NCBI GenBank assembly: GCA_027343695.1
Contig: DAHWKJ010000097.1
Location: forward strand, 1-32,201
DNA from: Sulfobacillus sp.
GTDB lineage: Bacteria > Bacillota > Sulfobacillia > Sulfobacillales > Sulfobacillaceae
Direction: 5' to 3'
Length of the DNA stretch: 32,201 nucleotides
Shown here one piece after another: positions 1-7,298 of the stretch. A program made the position numbers and the translations under genes. How positions within the stretch are numbered: the stretch's first letter is position 1; every line of letters begins with the position of its first letter. The notes under the pieces are model-generated. The model was not told the DNA's origin. It worked only from the letters and a program-made list of their open reading frames with translations, and ran no database searches.

Positions 1-405
1 GATTCAATACGAGCCAATAATTGTCTGAGGCCAATGTAAGAAAAACGAGCCGGCTCGACGGGAATAAGCACGCCGATCCGCCGCCGAATAGCCCACCCGG
101 CTCCAAAAGGCCAATGAGGGAGGCAAATCCATCACGACCCAATCATAAGGGTCACAGAGATCGCGCAATTGTCCCGCAATCGCCCCCCGGGGAGACATGC
201 GCCTCGATGGCTTCGTACTCATCATCGGCTAGCGTCACATACGACGGTAACACGCTAAGTCCGGGTAGTTCCGAGACCTCACGAACTCGGGGACGTTGAG
301 GAAGCCCTGGTAACCATTGGGCCGCGGTGTCCTGGGGGCCACATCCACCGCGAAGGCTGCAGTAGCATTGGCTTGGTGTCTAAGTCCACTAAAAGGGTAC
401 GTTGT
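1..405 (-). pseudogene. Decayed ParA/Soj-family ATPase, runs off the left edge
   Basis: Read on the minus strand and allowing frame changes, this stretch spells a ParA-like protein: QRTLLVDLDT (about 404-375), then QANATAAFAVDVAPRTP, then LPGLSVLPSYVTLADDEYEA, then LRDLCDPYDWVVMDLPPSLA, then IGVLIPVEPARFSYIGLRQL up to the window edge. These match, in order, the ParA blocks LLVDLDPQ(A/G)NAT, the LxVLPS strand, YDxVxxDxPPSL and the VLIPV...GL segment. The frame changes near 375, 264, 190 and 70-100, so no single ORF spans it. The N-terminal Walker A (KGGVGKT) is not found upstream, so the 5' end is missing. ParA proteins partition chromosomes or plasmids; this copy should be non-functional. Sequencing error is unlikely to explain four shifts in 400 bases when the downstream genes are all intact. 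Confidence 0.75.
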
Positions 406-430
406 CCAATGCGCAAAAGGAGAACAAACC

Positions 431-689
431 ATGCCGACTAAACCAGTGACCCTGCAACGACCCTCGTCGCCCTCGATTATCTCTGTATGGGGCCCACAAA
501 AGTCCAGCCGCCGTCGTGGCCGACCTGGTCCTCACCGCCGCACAGGCGGTCCACACGGAAACGGACACGCTCAATCCCACCCTCGTCCACGATCCGAATC
601 TCTATAGGATCGGTGGGACTATCCTCAACGAATCGACTTCAAGTACTTTTATTTGTGAGGGAAGACGCCCATTTGACTCCAGCGGATGA
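431..689 (+). pseudogene. Possible decayed small ORF of unknown family
   Basis: A strong ribosome binding site (AAAAGGAG, about 8 bases before an ATG at 431) precedes a reading frame that starts MPTKPVTLQ. After this the protein-like signal seems to move between frames: TTLVALDYL in one, then LYGAHKSPAAVVADLVLTAA and HDPNLYRIGGTILNE in another, ending at the TGA at 687. The last frame looks like real protein, but no family is recognised. It lies next to and divergent from the decayed parA, so both may be remains of one lost locus. The alternative is chance open frames in GC-rich DNA. Confidence 0.3.
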
Positions 690-701
690 TATTGGTAAAA
701 T
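673..701 (+). promoter_or_regulatory. Sigma-A-type promoter of the metG T-box transcript
   Basis: TTGACT (673-678) and TAAAAT (696-701) are separated by 17 bases, close to the housekeeping consensus. Transcription would start near 708, just before stem I of the T-box leader. Confidence 0.75.
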
Positions 702-711
702 GTCGGTACTA

Positions 712-940
712 TGGCAACGACAGGGAGTGCCAGCTGTGGAGGCGACAGCGAGTTGGGGAACGGTGCAAGCCCAACGGCCGGGTACGGTTGGAAATGGCCC
801 TAGAGCCAAGATCCGAATGGAGTAGGGTCTTCGGGGGTTCCCGTTATCGGACACAAGAGGCTTTTACGGGATAACCGGAGAAGCAAATAGGGTGGTACCG
901 CGATAACATCGCCCCTAATATTGGGTTGATGTATTTTTTT
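712..940 (+). promoter_or_regulatory. T-box leader, methionine-specific, controlling metG
   Basis: The conserved T-box sequence AGGGTGGTACCGCG is at 889-902. Its TGGT (893-896) can pair with an ACCA tRNA 3' end, which fits the A discriminator of tRNA-Met. The apical part of stem I is recognisable as GTTGGG ... GGTGCAAGCCCAAC (about 752-776). By comparison with the known GAA-specifier-GAGC arrangement of such leaders, the specifier codon is ATG at 794-796, six bases before GAGC. A stem GTTATC/GATAAC precedes the T-box. The leader ends in a terminator hairpin (906-940). Uncharged tRNA-Met should favour the antiterminator and so raise expression of the methionyl-tRNA synthetase and the genes behind it. 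The 5' limit is approximate. This also accounts for the gene-free stretch between 690 and 975. Confidence 0.9.
906..940 (+). terminator. T-box terminator hairpin
   Basis: ACATC (906-910) pairs with GATGT (928-932) and an inner CCC pairs with GGG (923-925), followed by seven T (934-940). It overlaps the region after the T-box sequence, as expected for the alternative to the antiterminator. Confidence 0.8.
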
Positions 941-975
941 GATGTTGATGCGATGAAACGTTGGGGGGACACATC

Positions 976-2871
976 ATGGGAACGCCGGTTTGGTATATTA
1001 CCACACCGATTTATTACCCAAGTGGGGACTTACATGTGGGTAATGCTTACACGACGGTCGTGGCGGATGCCTTGGCCCGCTACCATCGGCTACAGGGGCA
1101 GCCAGTGCTCTTTGTTACGGGCACTGATGAACATGGGCAGAAAATTGCCAAGAGCGCCGAGGCCGCGGGCGTCAGTCCCTTGCAATACGTGAATGAAATC
1201 GTGGCACGGATTCAAGATCCTCTATGGGCTCGTCTCCATATTTCCTATGATGATTTCATCCGCACCACCGAACCTCGCCACTACCGCGTGGTGCAGTCGA
1301 TCTTTTCTCAATTAAGAGATCAAGGCGATATCTATAAGGGTGTCTATGAAGGGTGGTATTGTCTGCCTGATGAGTCATTCTGGACGGAATCCAAGCTGGT
1401 GGATGGGAATTGCCCTGATTGTGGACGCCCGGTGGAAAAGGTGCAGCAAGAAAGTTATTTCTTTCGGATGAATCGGTATCAGGACGCGATGATTGAGTAT
1501 ATTGAAAGCCATCCTGACTTTATTCAACCGGTTTCTCGGCGCAACGAAATGTTAGCCTTCTTGCGTGCGGGGCTTGAAGATTTGTCGATTTCTCGCACTG
1601 AATTTACCTGGGGGATTCCCGTGCCGGGAGACCCCGACCATGTGGTGTATGTGTGGTTTGATGCCCTTACCAATTACCTCACCGCGGCGGGTTATTTATC
1701 GGATCCGGAGCTTTTTGCGCGAACCTGGCCGGCCGACGTGCATTTAGTCGGGAAAGAGATCGTACGGTTTCACAGCATCATATGGCCGATCATGCTCATG
1801 GCATTAGGATTACCGCTGCCGCGAAAGATTTTTGGTCATGGATGGGTTTTGCTCGGAGACACCAAAATGTCTAAATCGCGCGGCAATGTCGTAGACCCGC
1901 TTGCCCTTATTGATCGCTATGGACTGGATGCGGTGCGCTATTATCTGTTGAAGGAAGTGCCTTTTGGCGCCGATGGTAGCTACACCGAGGACGCTTTAAT
2001 TTTACGAACCAATGTCGACCTGGCCAACGACTTAGGGAATCTCCTCAGCCGATCTACTGCGATGATTGAACGCTTTAATGGAGGCGTTGTTCCGCCGCTC
2101 CATGAAGCATCCGATTCGCACCTATTATCCAACGAAGTGGCGCGAGTCTACCAAGTGGTCGAAGACGCCATGAACCGACTTGAAGTGTCCGCGGCGTTGA
2201 CGGCCATCGCCACTTTAGTGCGAGTCGCCAACAAGTATATCGAAGATCAGCAGCCGTGGGCGCTGGCGCGTCAGCCTGAGCAACGCGAACAACTGGAGAA
2301 TGTCCTCTATAATCTAGCTGAAGTGTGCCGGGTGCTCTCCGTTTTATTGACACCATTTTTAATTGATGCGCCGCAAGCGATGCGGCATCAATTAGGGATT
2401 GATGAGCCGGTCCAAGGGTATCAGGAAGCCGTTTTTGGCGGATTTCCAGTGGGCACTCACGTACGGAGAGGGGACCCCTTGTTTCCGCGGATTGAAAGCC
2501 TTGCACCGGCGAATGCCTCGGCATCACCCGATGCGGAGGCGGAACCGAATTTTATCACCATTGAGGACTTTCAGAAACTCGATCTCCGGGTAGGGACCGT
2601 GAAACGAGCCGAGGTCGTAGAAGGCGCCGATCGGTTGTTGAAGCTTACGGTATTTGATGGAGAGAGGGAGCGAACTATTGTCTCGGGGATTCGTCAATAT
2701 TATCAGCCGGACGATTTAGAGGGGCAGCAAGTGGTTCTGGTGGCCAATTTGAAGCCGGTGATGTTGCGCGGCATCCGCAGCGAAGGAATGTTGCTGGCGG
2801 GGTCGGTTTCCGGCACCTTGAGTGTCGTGGCGCCGAGTACACATCTTCCTGAAGGGGCGCGGGTTAAATGA
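976..2871 (+). CDS. metG: Methionyl-tRNA synthetase with C-terminal tRNA-binding domain
   Basis: Charges tRNA-Met with methionine in the cytoplasm. The protein (631 aa from this start) has the class I signature PIYYPSGDLHVGNAY near the N-terminus (HVGN in place of HIGH), the KMSKS motif at about residues 297-301, a CPDC zinc-type pair in the connective region, and a C-terminal EMAP/Arc1-like tRNA-binding domain from about residue 525 (FITIEDFQKLDLRVGTV). This is the usual layout and length for B. subtilis MetS-type enzymes. The ATG at 976 is preferred because GGGGGG at 963-968 is well placed before it and the family starts just before the YITTPIYYP motif; an in-frame TTG at 961 is the alternative. 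The T-box leader upstream carries a Met specifier, which supports the identity. The stop codon overlaps the start of tatD. Confidence 0.97.
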   Translation: MGTPVWYITTPIYYPSGDLHVGNAYTTVVADALARYHRLQGQPVLFVTGTDEHGQKIAKSAEAAGVSPLQYVNEIVARIQDPLWARLHISYDDFIRTTEPRHYRVVQSIFSQLRDQGDIYKGVYEGWYCLPDESFWTESKLVDGNCPDCGRPVEKVQQESYFFRMNRYQDAMIEYIESHPDFIQPVSRRNEMLAFLRAGLEDLSISRTEFTWGIPVPGDPDHVVYVWFDALTNYLTAAGYLSDPELFARTWPADVHLVGKEIVRFHSIIWPIMLMALGLPLPRKIFGHGWVLLGDTKMSKSRGNVVDPLALIDRYGLDAVRYYLLKEVPFGADGSYTEDALILRTNVDLANDLGNLLSRSTAMIERFNGGVVPPLHEASDSHLLSNEVARVYQVVEDAMNRLEVSAALTAIATLVRVANKYIEDQQPWALARQPEQREQLENVLYNLAEVCRVLSVLLTPFLIDAPQAMRHQLGIDEPVQGYQEAVFGGFPVGTHVRRGDPLFPRIESLAPANASASPDAEAEPNFITIEDFQKLDLRVGTVKRAEVVEGADRLLKLTVFDGERERTIVSGIRQYYQPDDLEGQQVVLVANLKPVMLRGIRSEGMLLAGSVSGTLSVVAPSTHLPEGARVK

Positions 2872-3641
2872 CGCCGGTCGTATTTGACAGTCATTGCCAT
2901 ATTCAGGATAGCGCGTTTGATGAGGACCGTGAACGCGTCTATGAACGAGCAAGCGCTCAAGGTATTGGTCTTATTGTCCCGGGGTATAGCATGAAAACCT
3001 CCCAAGAGGCCATGACATTTGCGGGCTCTCATGAGAATGTGTATGCGTTGGTGGGGGTGCACCCCCACGATGCCCAGGACGTCCAAGAGGGGGACTACCA
3101 GACTCTGCAACAGTGGTGTGCGAATCCCAAAGTGGTGGGAGTGGGAGAGATTGGTCTCGACTATCACTACATGAATAGCCCTAAAGAGGCACAACGCGAA
3201 GTCTTTCGACGCCAGTTGATACTGGCCCGCGATCTGGGTCTACCCGTATCGGTCCATTCACGGGAGGCCGACGCTGATACACTCGAATTGATTGGGATGG
3301 TGAAAGGAGTATTTGGTGTCTTACACTGCTTTTCAGGGACGGAAGAATTTGCCAAGGCATTGCTCCACAAAGGATTTTATATTTCGTTTGCGGGACCCAT
3401 ATCTTTTAAGAGCGCGCATGCGCTGCGAGCCACCATCCCTGTGGTCCCATGGGACCGCATTTTGGTGGAAACCGACTCCCCGTATCTGTCCCCGGCCCCT
3501 TGGCGTGGGCAACGTAATGAGCCACTACGCGTAATCCGCAACGCGGAAGTGGTGGCTGCTCAAAAAGATTGCACCACAAAAGAGGTATTTGCGGCTACCT
3601 TGTCGAATACTTACACGATCTTTTCGCGTATCGGACAGTAA
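2868..3641 (+). CDS. tatD: TatD-family metal-dependent hydrolase (DNase)
   Basis: Predicted cytoplasmic metal-dependent hydrolase of the TatD/YabD amidohydrolase-fold family; members have 3'-5' exonuclease or DNase activity. The metal ligands are all visible: HCHIQD at residues 9-14, the Glu of GEIGLDYH near residue 94, the His of VHSREA near 129, the His of LHCFSG near 153, and the Asp of ETDSPYLSP near 201. The 257-aa length is normal. The ATGA overlap with the metG stop indicates translational coupling and shared control by the Met T-box. The same neighbour order is found in B. subtilis (metS-yabD). Confidence 0.93.
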   Translation: MTPVVFDSHCHIQDSAFDEDRERVYERASAQGIGLIVPGYSMKTSQEAMTFAGSHENVYALVGVHPHDAQDVQEGDYQTLQQWCANPKVVGVGEIGLDYHYMNSPKEAQREVFRRQLILARDLGLPVSVHSREADADTLELIGMVKGVFGVLHCFSGTEEFAKALLHKGFYISFAGPISFKSAHALRATIPVVPWDRILVETDSPYLSPAPWRGQRNEPLRVIRNAEVVAAQKDCTTKEVFAATLSNTYTIFSRIGQ

Positions 3642-3684
3642 TTACATTATTTGTTATTTTTGGAAGGAGATGGTGGTTTTCGGA

Positions 3685-3713
3685 TTGACAGAGTCCTTGT
3701 GCCAAGCTACCAT
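3685..3713 (+). promoter_or_regulatory. Sigma-A-type promoter of the YabE-like gene
   Basis: A perfect TTGACA (3685-3690) and TACCAT (3708-3713) are separated by 17 bases, upstream of the YabE-like gene and ksgA, which can therefore be expressed independently of the T-box. Confidence 0.7.
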
Positions 3714-3784
3714 GTGGAAAGGATTGTAATTTTCTGGAAATCTGATGAGATATGAAACGACACGGGAGAAAAGGAGGACGGCTT

Positions 3785-4774
3785 TTGGCGATATGGAAAA
3801 TGCAAGGTTTGCGGATGTGGCTCTTGGGAGCTGCGGCCGCCACCGCCATAGGCACCGGGCTAGTCGGTACTCAACTTCATTATGTCACAGTTAGTTATAA
3901 TCAACCCGGGGGAACCCACACCACAAAATTTTGGACATTTCGATCACAAGTGCGAAAGATTTTAGCGCAAGCTAAAATCCCCGCCAATGCACACAACCGT
4001 GTGTCGCTCGGGTTGAACCACAAAATTTCCGGCAACATGAAGATTCAGGTCAAAGAGGCCATACCGATTTGGGTGCGAACTGCTCACCGACACTTTGAAT
4101 ATTGGGCCACCGACTATAAGGTTCGGGATATTTTGGCGGCCCTAAAGATTCACCTGGGTCCTCTCGACATTGTGAAGCCGTCGCTTTCGAAGCAGTTGGT
4201 GGCTGGCAGTAAGCTGGACGTGATTCGCCGGTGGTTGGCGAGCAAAACCATCACCACCTCTTTGCCGTTTGCGACCCAATATAAGCCCGATCCCAGCCTT
4301 TATAAGGGGCATAATCAGATTTCTAATCCGGGTCAGTCGGGGAAGAAGGTGACCACGGTGCAAGTCCTGTATCAAAACGGGAAGCCGGTGTCGCAAAAAA
4401 CGCTTAGTTCGAAGGTGGTTAAGGACCCTCAAGATCGGGTAGTGCTCTATGGTACCGCGCAGGTCATCTCGCGAGGGGGCCAAGTGGTTCAGTTTTCTCG
4501 GAAAATGCCGATGGTCAGTACGGGATATTGGCCTGATCCCTCGTGGTCTAACGGGTATACGGCAACGGGAATCAAGGCACAATATGGTGTCGTGGCGGTC
4601 GATCCCGCGGTAATTCCGCTGGGTACCCATCTCTATATTCCGGGGTATGGATTCGCGATTGCAGCGGATACGGGTTCGGCCATTATTGGGGACCGCATTG
4701 ACCTATGCTTCAACAGCGGATGGCAAGCCATTGACTGGGGAGTTCGGGATGTGACGGTCTACATACTCAACTAG
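3785..4774 (+). CDS. YabE-like cell-wall protein: ubiquitin-like (DUF348), G5 and 3D domains
   Basis: Exported cell-wall protein of the YabE/Rpf-like family. An N-terminal membrane segment (WLLGAAAATAIGTGLVG) serves as signal or anchor. It is followed by DUF348-type ubiquitin-like repeats (about residues 30-140), a G5-like stretch (about 190-240; VQVLYQNGKPVSQKTL) and a C-terminal 3D domain (from about 255 to the end) with ATGIKAQYGVVAVDPAVIPLGT and AADTG-type aspartates, a fold shared with MltA-like lytic enzymes. A role in peptidoglycan turnover is likely. TTG at 3785 is chosen because AGGAGG (3772-3777) lies 7 bases upstream; an in-frame ATG at 3752 would add 11 residues and lacks a good site. 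The tatD-yabE-ksgA order is conserved in bacilli. The primase-like rnmV that usually sits between yabE and ksgA is absent. Confidence 0.85.
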   Translation: MAIWKMQGLRMWLLGAAAATAIGTGLVGTQLHYVTVSYNQPGGTHTTKFWTFRSQVRKILAQAKIPANAHNRVSLGLNHKISGNMKIQVKEAIPIWVRTAHRHFEYWATDYKVRDILAALKIHLGPLDIVKPSLSKQLVAGSKLDVIRRWLASKTITTSLPFATQYKPDPSLYKGHNQISNPGQSGKKVTTVQVLYQNGKPVSQKTLSSKVVKDPQDRVVLYGTAQVISRGGQVVQFSRKMPMVSTGYWPDPSWSNGYTATGIKAQYGVVAVDPAVIPLGTHLYIPGYGFAIAADTGSAIIGDRIDLCFNSGWQAIDWGVRDVTVYILN

Positions 4775-4787
4775 GCGGCGGAGTACA

Positions 4788-5648
4788 CTGGACCTTATCG
4801 ATTCACGCACAGAGACAGGCATCACGGATCTCCTGGCACAACAACAAATTGGGCCCCGTAAAGCCCTAGGGCAACATTTTTTAACGCACCCGGAGACGTT
4901 CTCGCGCATGGTGGGTTTACTGAAAGAGCCTCCGGGTGATGTGCTGGAGATTGGGCCTGGACCCGGTGGCTTGACTTTGACATTGCTTGAAGCCGGGTAC
5001 CGAGTTTGGGCGATTGAATTGGATACCCGATGGGCCACGTACCTTAAACAAAACTGGGAGCCAAAATTCCCCCAACAGTTGACCGTTGTTGAGGGCGATG
5101 CCTTGCTCCTCGATTGGGCCCTAGTTCTAAGCGATGCGAATGAATCCCGAGAGGTCCAGATCGCAGGGAATTTACCGTATTACATCACGGCGCCACTTTT
5201 GGCGAAACTCATGGAAGACCACTTCCACTGGCAATCGGCCGTGGTGATGGTTCAAAAAGAAGTGGCCAGTCGTTTGGTGACGGCTCCGGGCCAGCGCAAT
5301 GCGAACGCACTCGGCGTGATGCTGCGGTATAATATGGATATTGAACTGGGGTTTGGGGTTGGTCGAGAGCATTTTCATCCGATTCCAGAAGTAGACTCCG
5401 CCGTGGTAAAATTAGACCGCAGGGCACCTTTACCAGTGGAACGCAACGCGTTTTCTTGGGTGGTGCATGCTGGCTTTGGTCACCGGCGTAAGATGTTGAG
5501 ACAGGCTTTGGCGCAAGCGTCGGGATCGCCGTTTTCGGCACGAGAATGGGAAACCCGTATGTTGGAGGCCGGTCTTTCTCCTACGGCACGGGCGGAGGCC
5601 ATAACCATCGAGGAATGGATTCGTTTGGCTCGACTGTTATCAAAATGA
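4788..5648 (+). CDS. ksgA: 16S rRNA dimethyladenosine transferase
   Basis: Uses S-adenosylmethionine to dimethylate two adjacent adenines in helix 45 of 16S rRNA during small-subunit maturation. The SAM-binding motif VLEIGPGPGGLTLTLLEAGY, the acidic ELD, EGDAL, and the catalytic NLPYYIT motif are all present. The family-typical N-terminus KALGQHFLTHP lies upstream of the first ATG (4908), so the ATG is internal. In that frame there is no ATG, GTG or TTG after the yabE stop. The candidates are CTG at 4788, behind GGCGGCGGAG, and CTG at 4833. The 4788 start gives 286 aa, close to the B. subtilis length; it is a choice, not a certainty. The gene follows yabE by 13 bases and probably shares its promoter. 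Confidence 0.9.
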   Translation: MDLIDSRTETGITDLLAQQQIGPRKALGQHFLTHPETFSRMVGLLKEPPGDVLEIGPGPGGLTLTLLEAGYRVWAIELDTRWATYLKQNWEPKFPQQLTVVEGDALLLDWALVLSDANESREVQIAGNLPYYITAPLLAKLMEDHFHWQSAVVMVQKEVASRLVTAPGQRNANALGVMLRYNMDIELGFGVGREHFHPIPEVDSAVVKLDRRAPLPVERNAFSWVVHAGFGHRRKMLRQALAQASGSPFSAREWETRMLEAGLSPTARAEAITIEEWIRLARLLSK

Positions 5649-5659
5649 GGTGAAGGGGA

Positions 5660-6130
5660 ATGATGTTCGAGAGCCCTACTAAAGGACGCATGAGTGTGGA
5701 CGCCATGTATGCTGACTTGGTGACCTATATTGCCGGGAATCCACATGACCGGTATAAGTTAATTATTGGGACCGACTCGCATACCCGCAAAGAAACCATC
5801 TTTGTCACGGCCATTGTGATTCATCACTTGGGCAAAGGGGGGCGGTACTACTTCCATAAGTCCCGCCGACGCGCGATTAAAAGCTTACGTCAAAAAATAA
5901 TGTATGAGACGTCCATGAGCCTTACCGCCGCAGCAGGCCTCACGACGTGGCTCGAAAGTTCGGGCTTTAGCGACATCGACGTGGAAATTCATATTGATGT
6001 GGGTCAACAAGGTGAGACCAAAGAACTGATTCGGGAAATTGTGGGGATGGTGGTGGGAAGTGGCTACCAAGCTGCCATTAAGCCATATTCTTTCGGTGCT
6101 TCAAAGGTTGCAGATCGTTATACCAAGTAG
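5660..6130 (+). CDS. YkuK-like protein (DUF458, RNase H-like fold)
   Basis: A 156-aa soluble protein resembling B. subtilis YkuK, a family with an RNase H-like fold and no settled function that I know of. Visible features are the GTDSHT motif near residue 38 and the IHIDVG segment near residue 112, acidic positions that could match the RNase H-type metal site, and a basic stretch (HKSRRRAIKSLRQK). No signal peptide or membrane segment is seen. It begins 11 bases after ksgA behind GAGGTGAAGGGG; ATG at 5663 is an equally good start. It is probably the last gene of the yabE-ksgA transcript. It is not a usual neighbour in the B. subtilis version of this block. Confidence 0.75.
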   Translation: MMFESPTKGRMSVDAMYADLVTYIAGNPHDRYKLIIGTDSHTRKETIFVTAIVIHHLGKGGRYYFHKSRRRAIKSLRQKIMYETSMSLTAAAGLTTWLESSGFSDIDVEIHIDVGQQGETKELIREIVGMVVGSGYQAAIKPYSFGASKVADRYTK

Positions 6131-6151
6131 TATGAATGCTACTGCTATTAA

Positions 6152-6180
6152 TTGACGCACTTTTTAAATATTGCTACACT
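6152..6180 (+). promoter_or_regulatory. Sigma-A-type promoter of the fluoride-riboswitch operon
   Basis: TTGACG (6152-6157) and TACACT (6175-6180) are 17 bases apart. Transcription would start about 6187, leaving a short lead into the riboswitch stem at 6200. Confidence 0.8.
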
Positions 6181-6195
6181 CTTGCCATGTCGTAA

Positions 6196-6289
6196 TAAAG
6201 GCGATGGAATCCGCCTCGGGAATCGCTCCCGAAACCACTGCGTAGCGGTTAATGACTCCTGACGACCCGGTCGTCTGGAGTATTTTTTT
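6196..6289 (+). promoter_or_regulatory. Fluoride riboswitch (crcB motif)
   Basis: The aptamer has the family-typical first stem and loop GGCGATGGAATCCGCC (6200-6215), identical in length to the known Thermotoga aptamer version. It is followed by a variable hairpin CGGGA/TCCCG (6217-6231), a stem AACC/GGTT (about 6233-6250) and the conserved TAATGACTCCT element (about 6250-6260). The loop GGAATC can form the expected pseudoknot with GACTCC, with five of six pairs and one A-C mismatch. The same ACTCC is captured by the downstream terminator (6255-6289), which gives a clear ON-with-ligand switch. It lies 17 bases after a good promoter. The controlled genes form a hydrogenase-related operon rather than a CrcB/Fluc exporter. 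From memory, formate hydrogenlyase-like genes are among the reported partners of this motif. Confidence 0.85.
6255..6289 (+). terminator. Riboswitch expression-platform terminator
   Basis: ACTCC (6255-6259) pairs with GGAGT (6277-6281) and GACGA (6261-6265) pairs with TCGTC (6271-6275), followed by seven T (6283-6289). The hairpin is strong and competes directly with the aptamer pseudoknot. An ORF starting with ATG at 6252 inside this hairpin is not a credible gene start. Confidence 0.88.
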
Positions 6290-6326
6290 GTTCATGTATT
6301 CTTATCATCTACGGGGAGAGGATATC

Positions 6327-7280
6327 ATGAATGTTTACCTAGGGCAGTTCTGTCAAGTCGTGTTTGTCGTAGGATTCTCACCGCTTTTAAAAGGAATTAT
6401 GGAACGCTATCGCGCACGATTGGCCCGACGCCAGGGCCCACCGATTTGGCAACCCTATCGGGATTTGTGGAAATGGTGGCATAAAGAGACCGTCCGCAGT
6501 GATCAATCGAGTTGGATCTCGGAATGGGCGCCCCTGTTTTATTTTGTCGCGCCTATTTTGGTGACGATGCTGATTCCGGTGCTTACCACATTCCCCTTAC
6601 CGTTTGCGTGGATGGGTGACATGTTGGGCGGCGGGATGATCTTAGCAGCGGGCGGTTTAGCCCTGTTGTTGGTCGCACTGGATAGTGGCAGTGTATACTC
6701 TGCCCTTGGTGTGAGCCGAATTCGTCTGATCGGCACCTTTACTGAGCCGTTGGCATTGCTGCTGGTTTTTGTGGCGGCAACGACGGCCAATGCGACGATC
6801 CCTTTCGTGGTCAACCAAACCCTCGGGCATCAACCGTGGCTGATTAGCCCCGCCCATGTGTTGGTGGTCGTGGGTTGGTTTATGTTGCTTATTGCGGAAA
6901 CGGGTAGGATCCCGGTTGACAACCCAGCCTCAAGCCAAGAATTGGCACTGATTGACCCCGCTCGAACGTTTGAATCGAGTGGCCAAGATTTGGCGCTCTA
7001 TGAGTGGGGTGGGTGGATGAAGTTCATGGTGCTTGCCATTATTCTGATGAACGTGCTTTTAACTCCTTGGGGACTGTCCACTACGTTACGACCGTTATCG
7101 ATTTTGGCTGCCATGGGACTGGTCGCAATCAAATTGAGCGTCGTGAGCCTGGTCTTAGTCACCATTGAGGCCGGGTTTGCAAAATTGCGCTTAGTGCGCA
7201 ACGTGGATTTTATTACCGCAGCCATTGTGTTGGCCTTTTTAGGCGCGATGACCGCAGGGTTTGGGGTTGGTACTTTATAA
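6327..7280 (+). CDS. Ehr/hydrogenase-4-type membrane subunit, HyfC/NuoH-like
   Basis: Membrane subunit of a complex related to group 4 hydrogenases and complex I; the NuoH/HyfC family anchors the soluble arm and forms the start of the proton path. The 317-aa protein has about eight hydrophobic segments. It also has the family loop RIPVDNPASSQELALIDPAR near residues 192-211, equivalent to the IPVDNPxTHLELTM segment of HyfC/HycD. ATG at 6327 is chosen because GGGGAGAGG lies just upstream and the only longer start falls in the riboswitch terminator. It is first in a tightly packed six-gene operon controlled by the fluoride riboswitch. Confidence 0.88.
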   Translation: MNVYLGQFCQVVFVVGFSPLLKGIMERYRARLARRQGPPIWQPYRDLWKWWHKETVRSDQSSWISEWAPLFYFVAPILVTMLIPVLTTFPLPFAWMGDMLGGGMILAAGGLALLLVALDSGSVYSALGVSRIRLIGTFTEPLALLLVFVAATTANATIPFVVNQTLGHQPWLISPAHVLVVVGWFMLLIAETGRIPVDNPASSQELALIDPARTFESSGQDLALYEWGGWMKFMVLAIILMNVLLTPWGLSTTLRPLSILAAMGLVAIKLSVVSLVLVTIEAGFAKLRLVRNVDFITAAIVLAFLGAMTAGFGVGTL

Positions 7281-7298
7281 AGGGGAGGGGACTCGAAT

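Noticed and set aside
2075..2527. 150-codon minus-strand frame opposite metG
   Set aside because: It is fully inside metG with no ribosome binding site or recognisable protein features; a shadow of GC-rich coding DNA.
2703..3194. 163-codon minus-strand frame opposite the end of metG and tatD
   Set aside because: It overlaps two well-supported genes and has no family-like sequence.
4142..4630. 162-codon minus-strand frame opposite the YabE-like gene
   Set aside because: Arg/His/Pro-rich low-quality translation, a mirror of the plus-strand gene.
6252..6326. Longer N-terminus for the HyfC-like gene from ATG 6252
   Set aside because: This ATG lies inside the riboswitch terminator, and a good ribosome binding site and the family start are at 6327.
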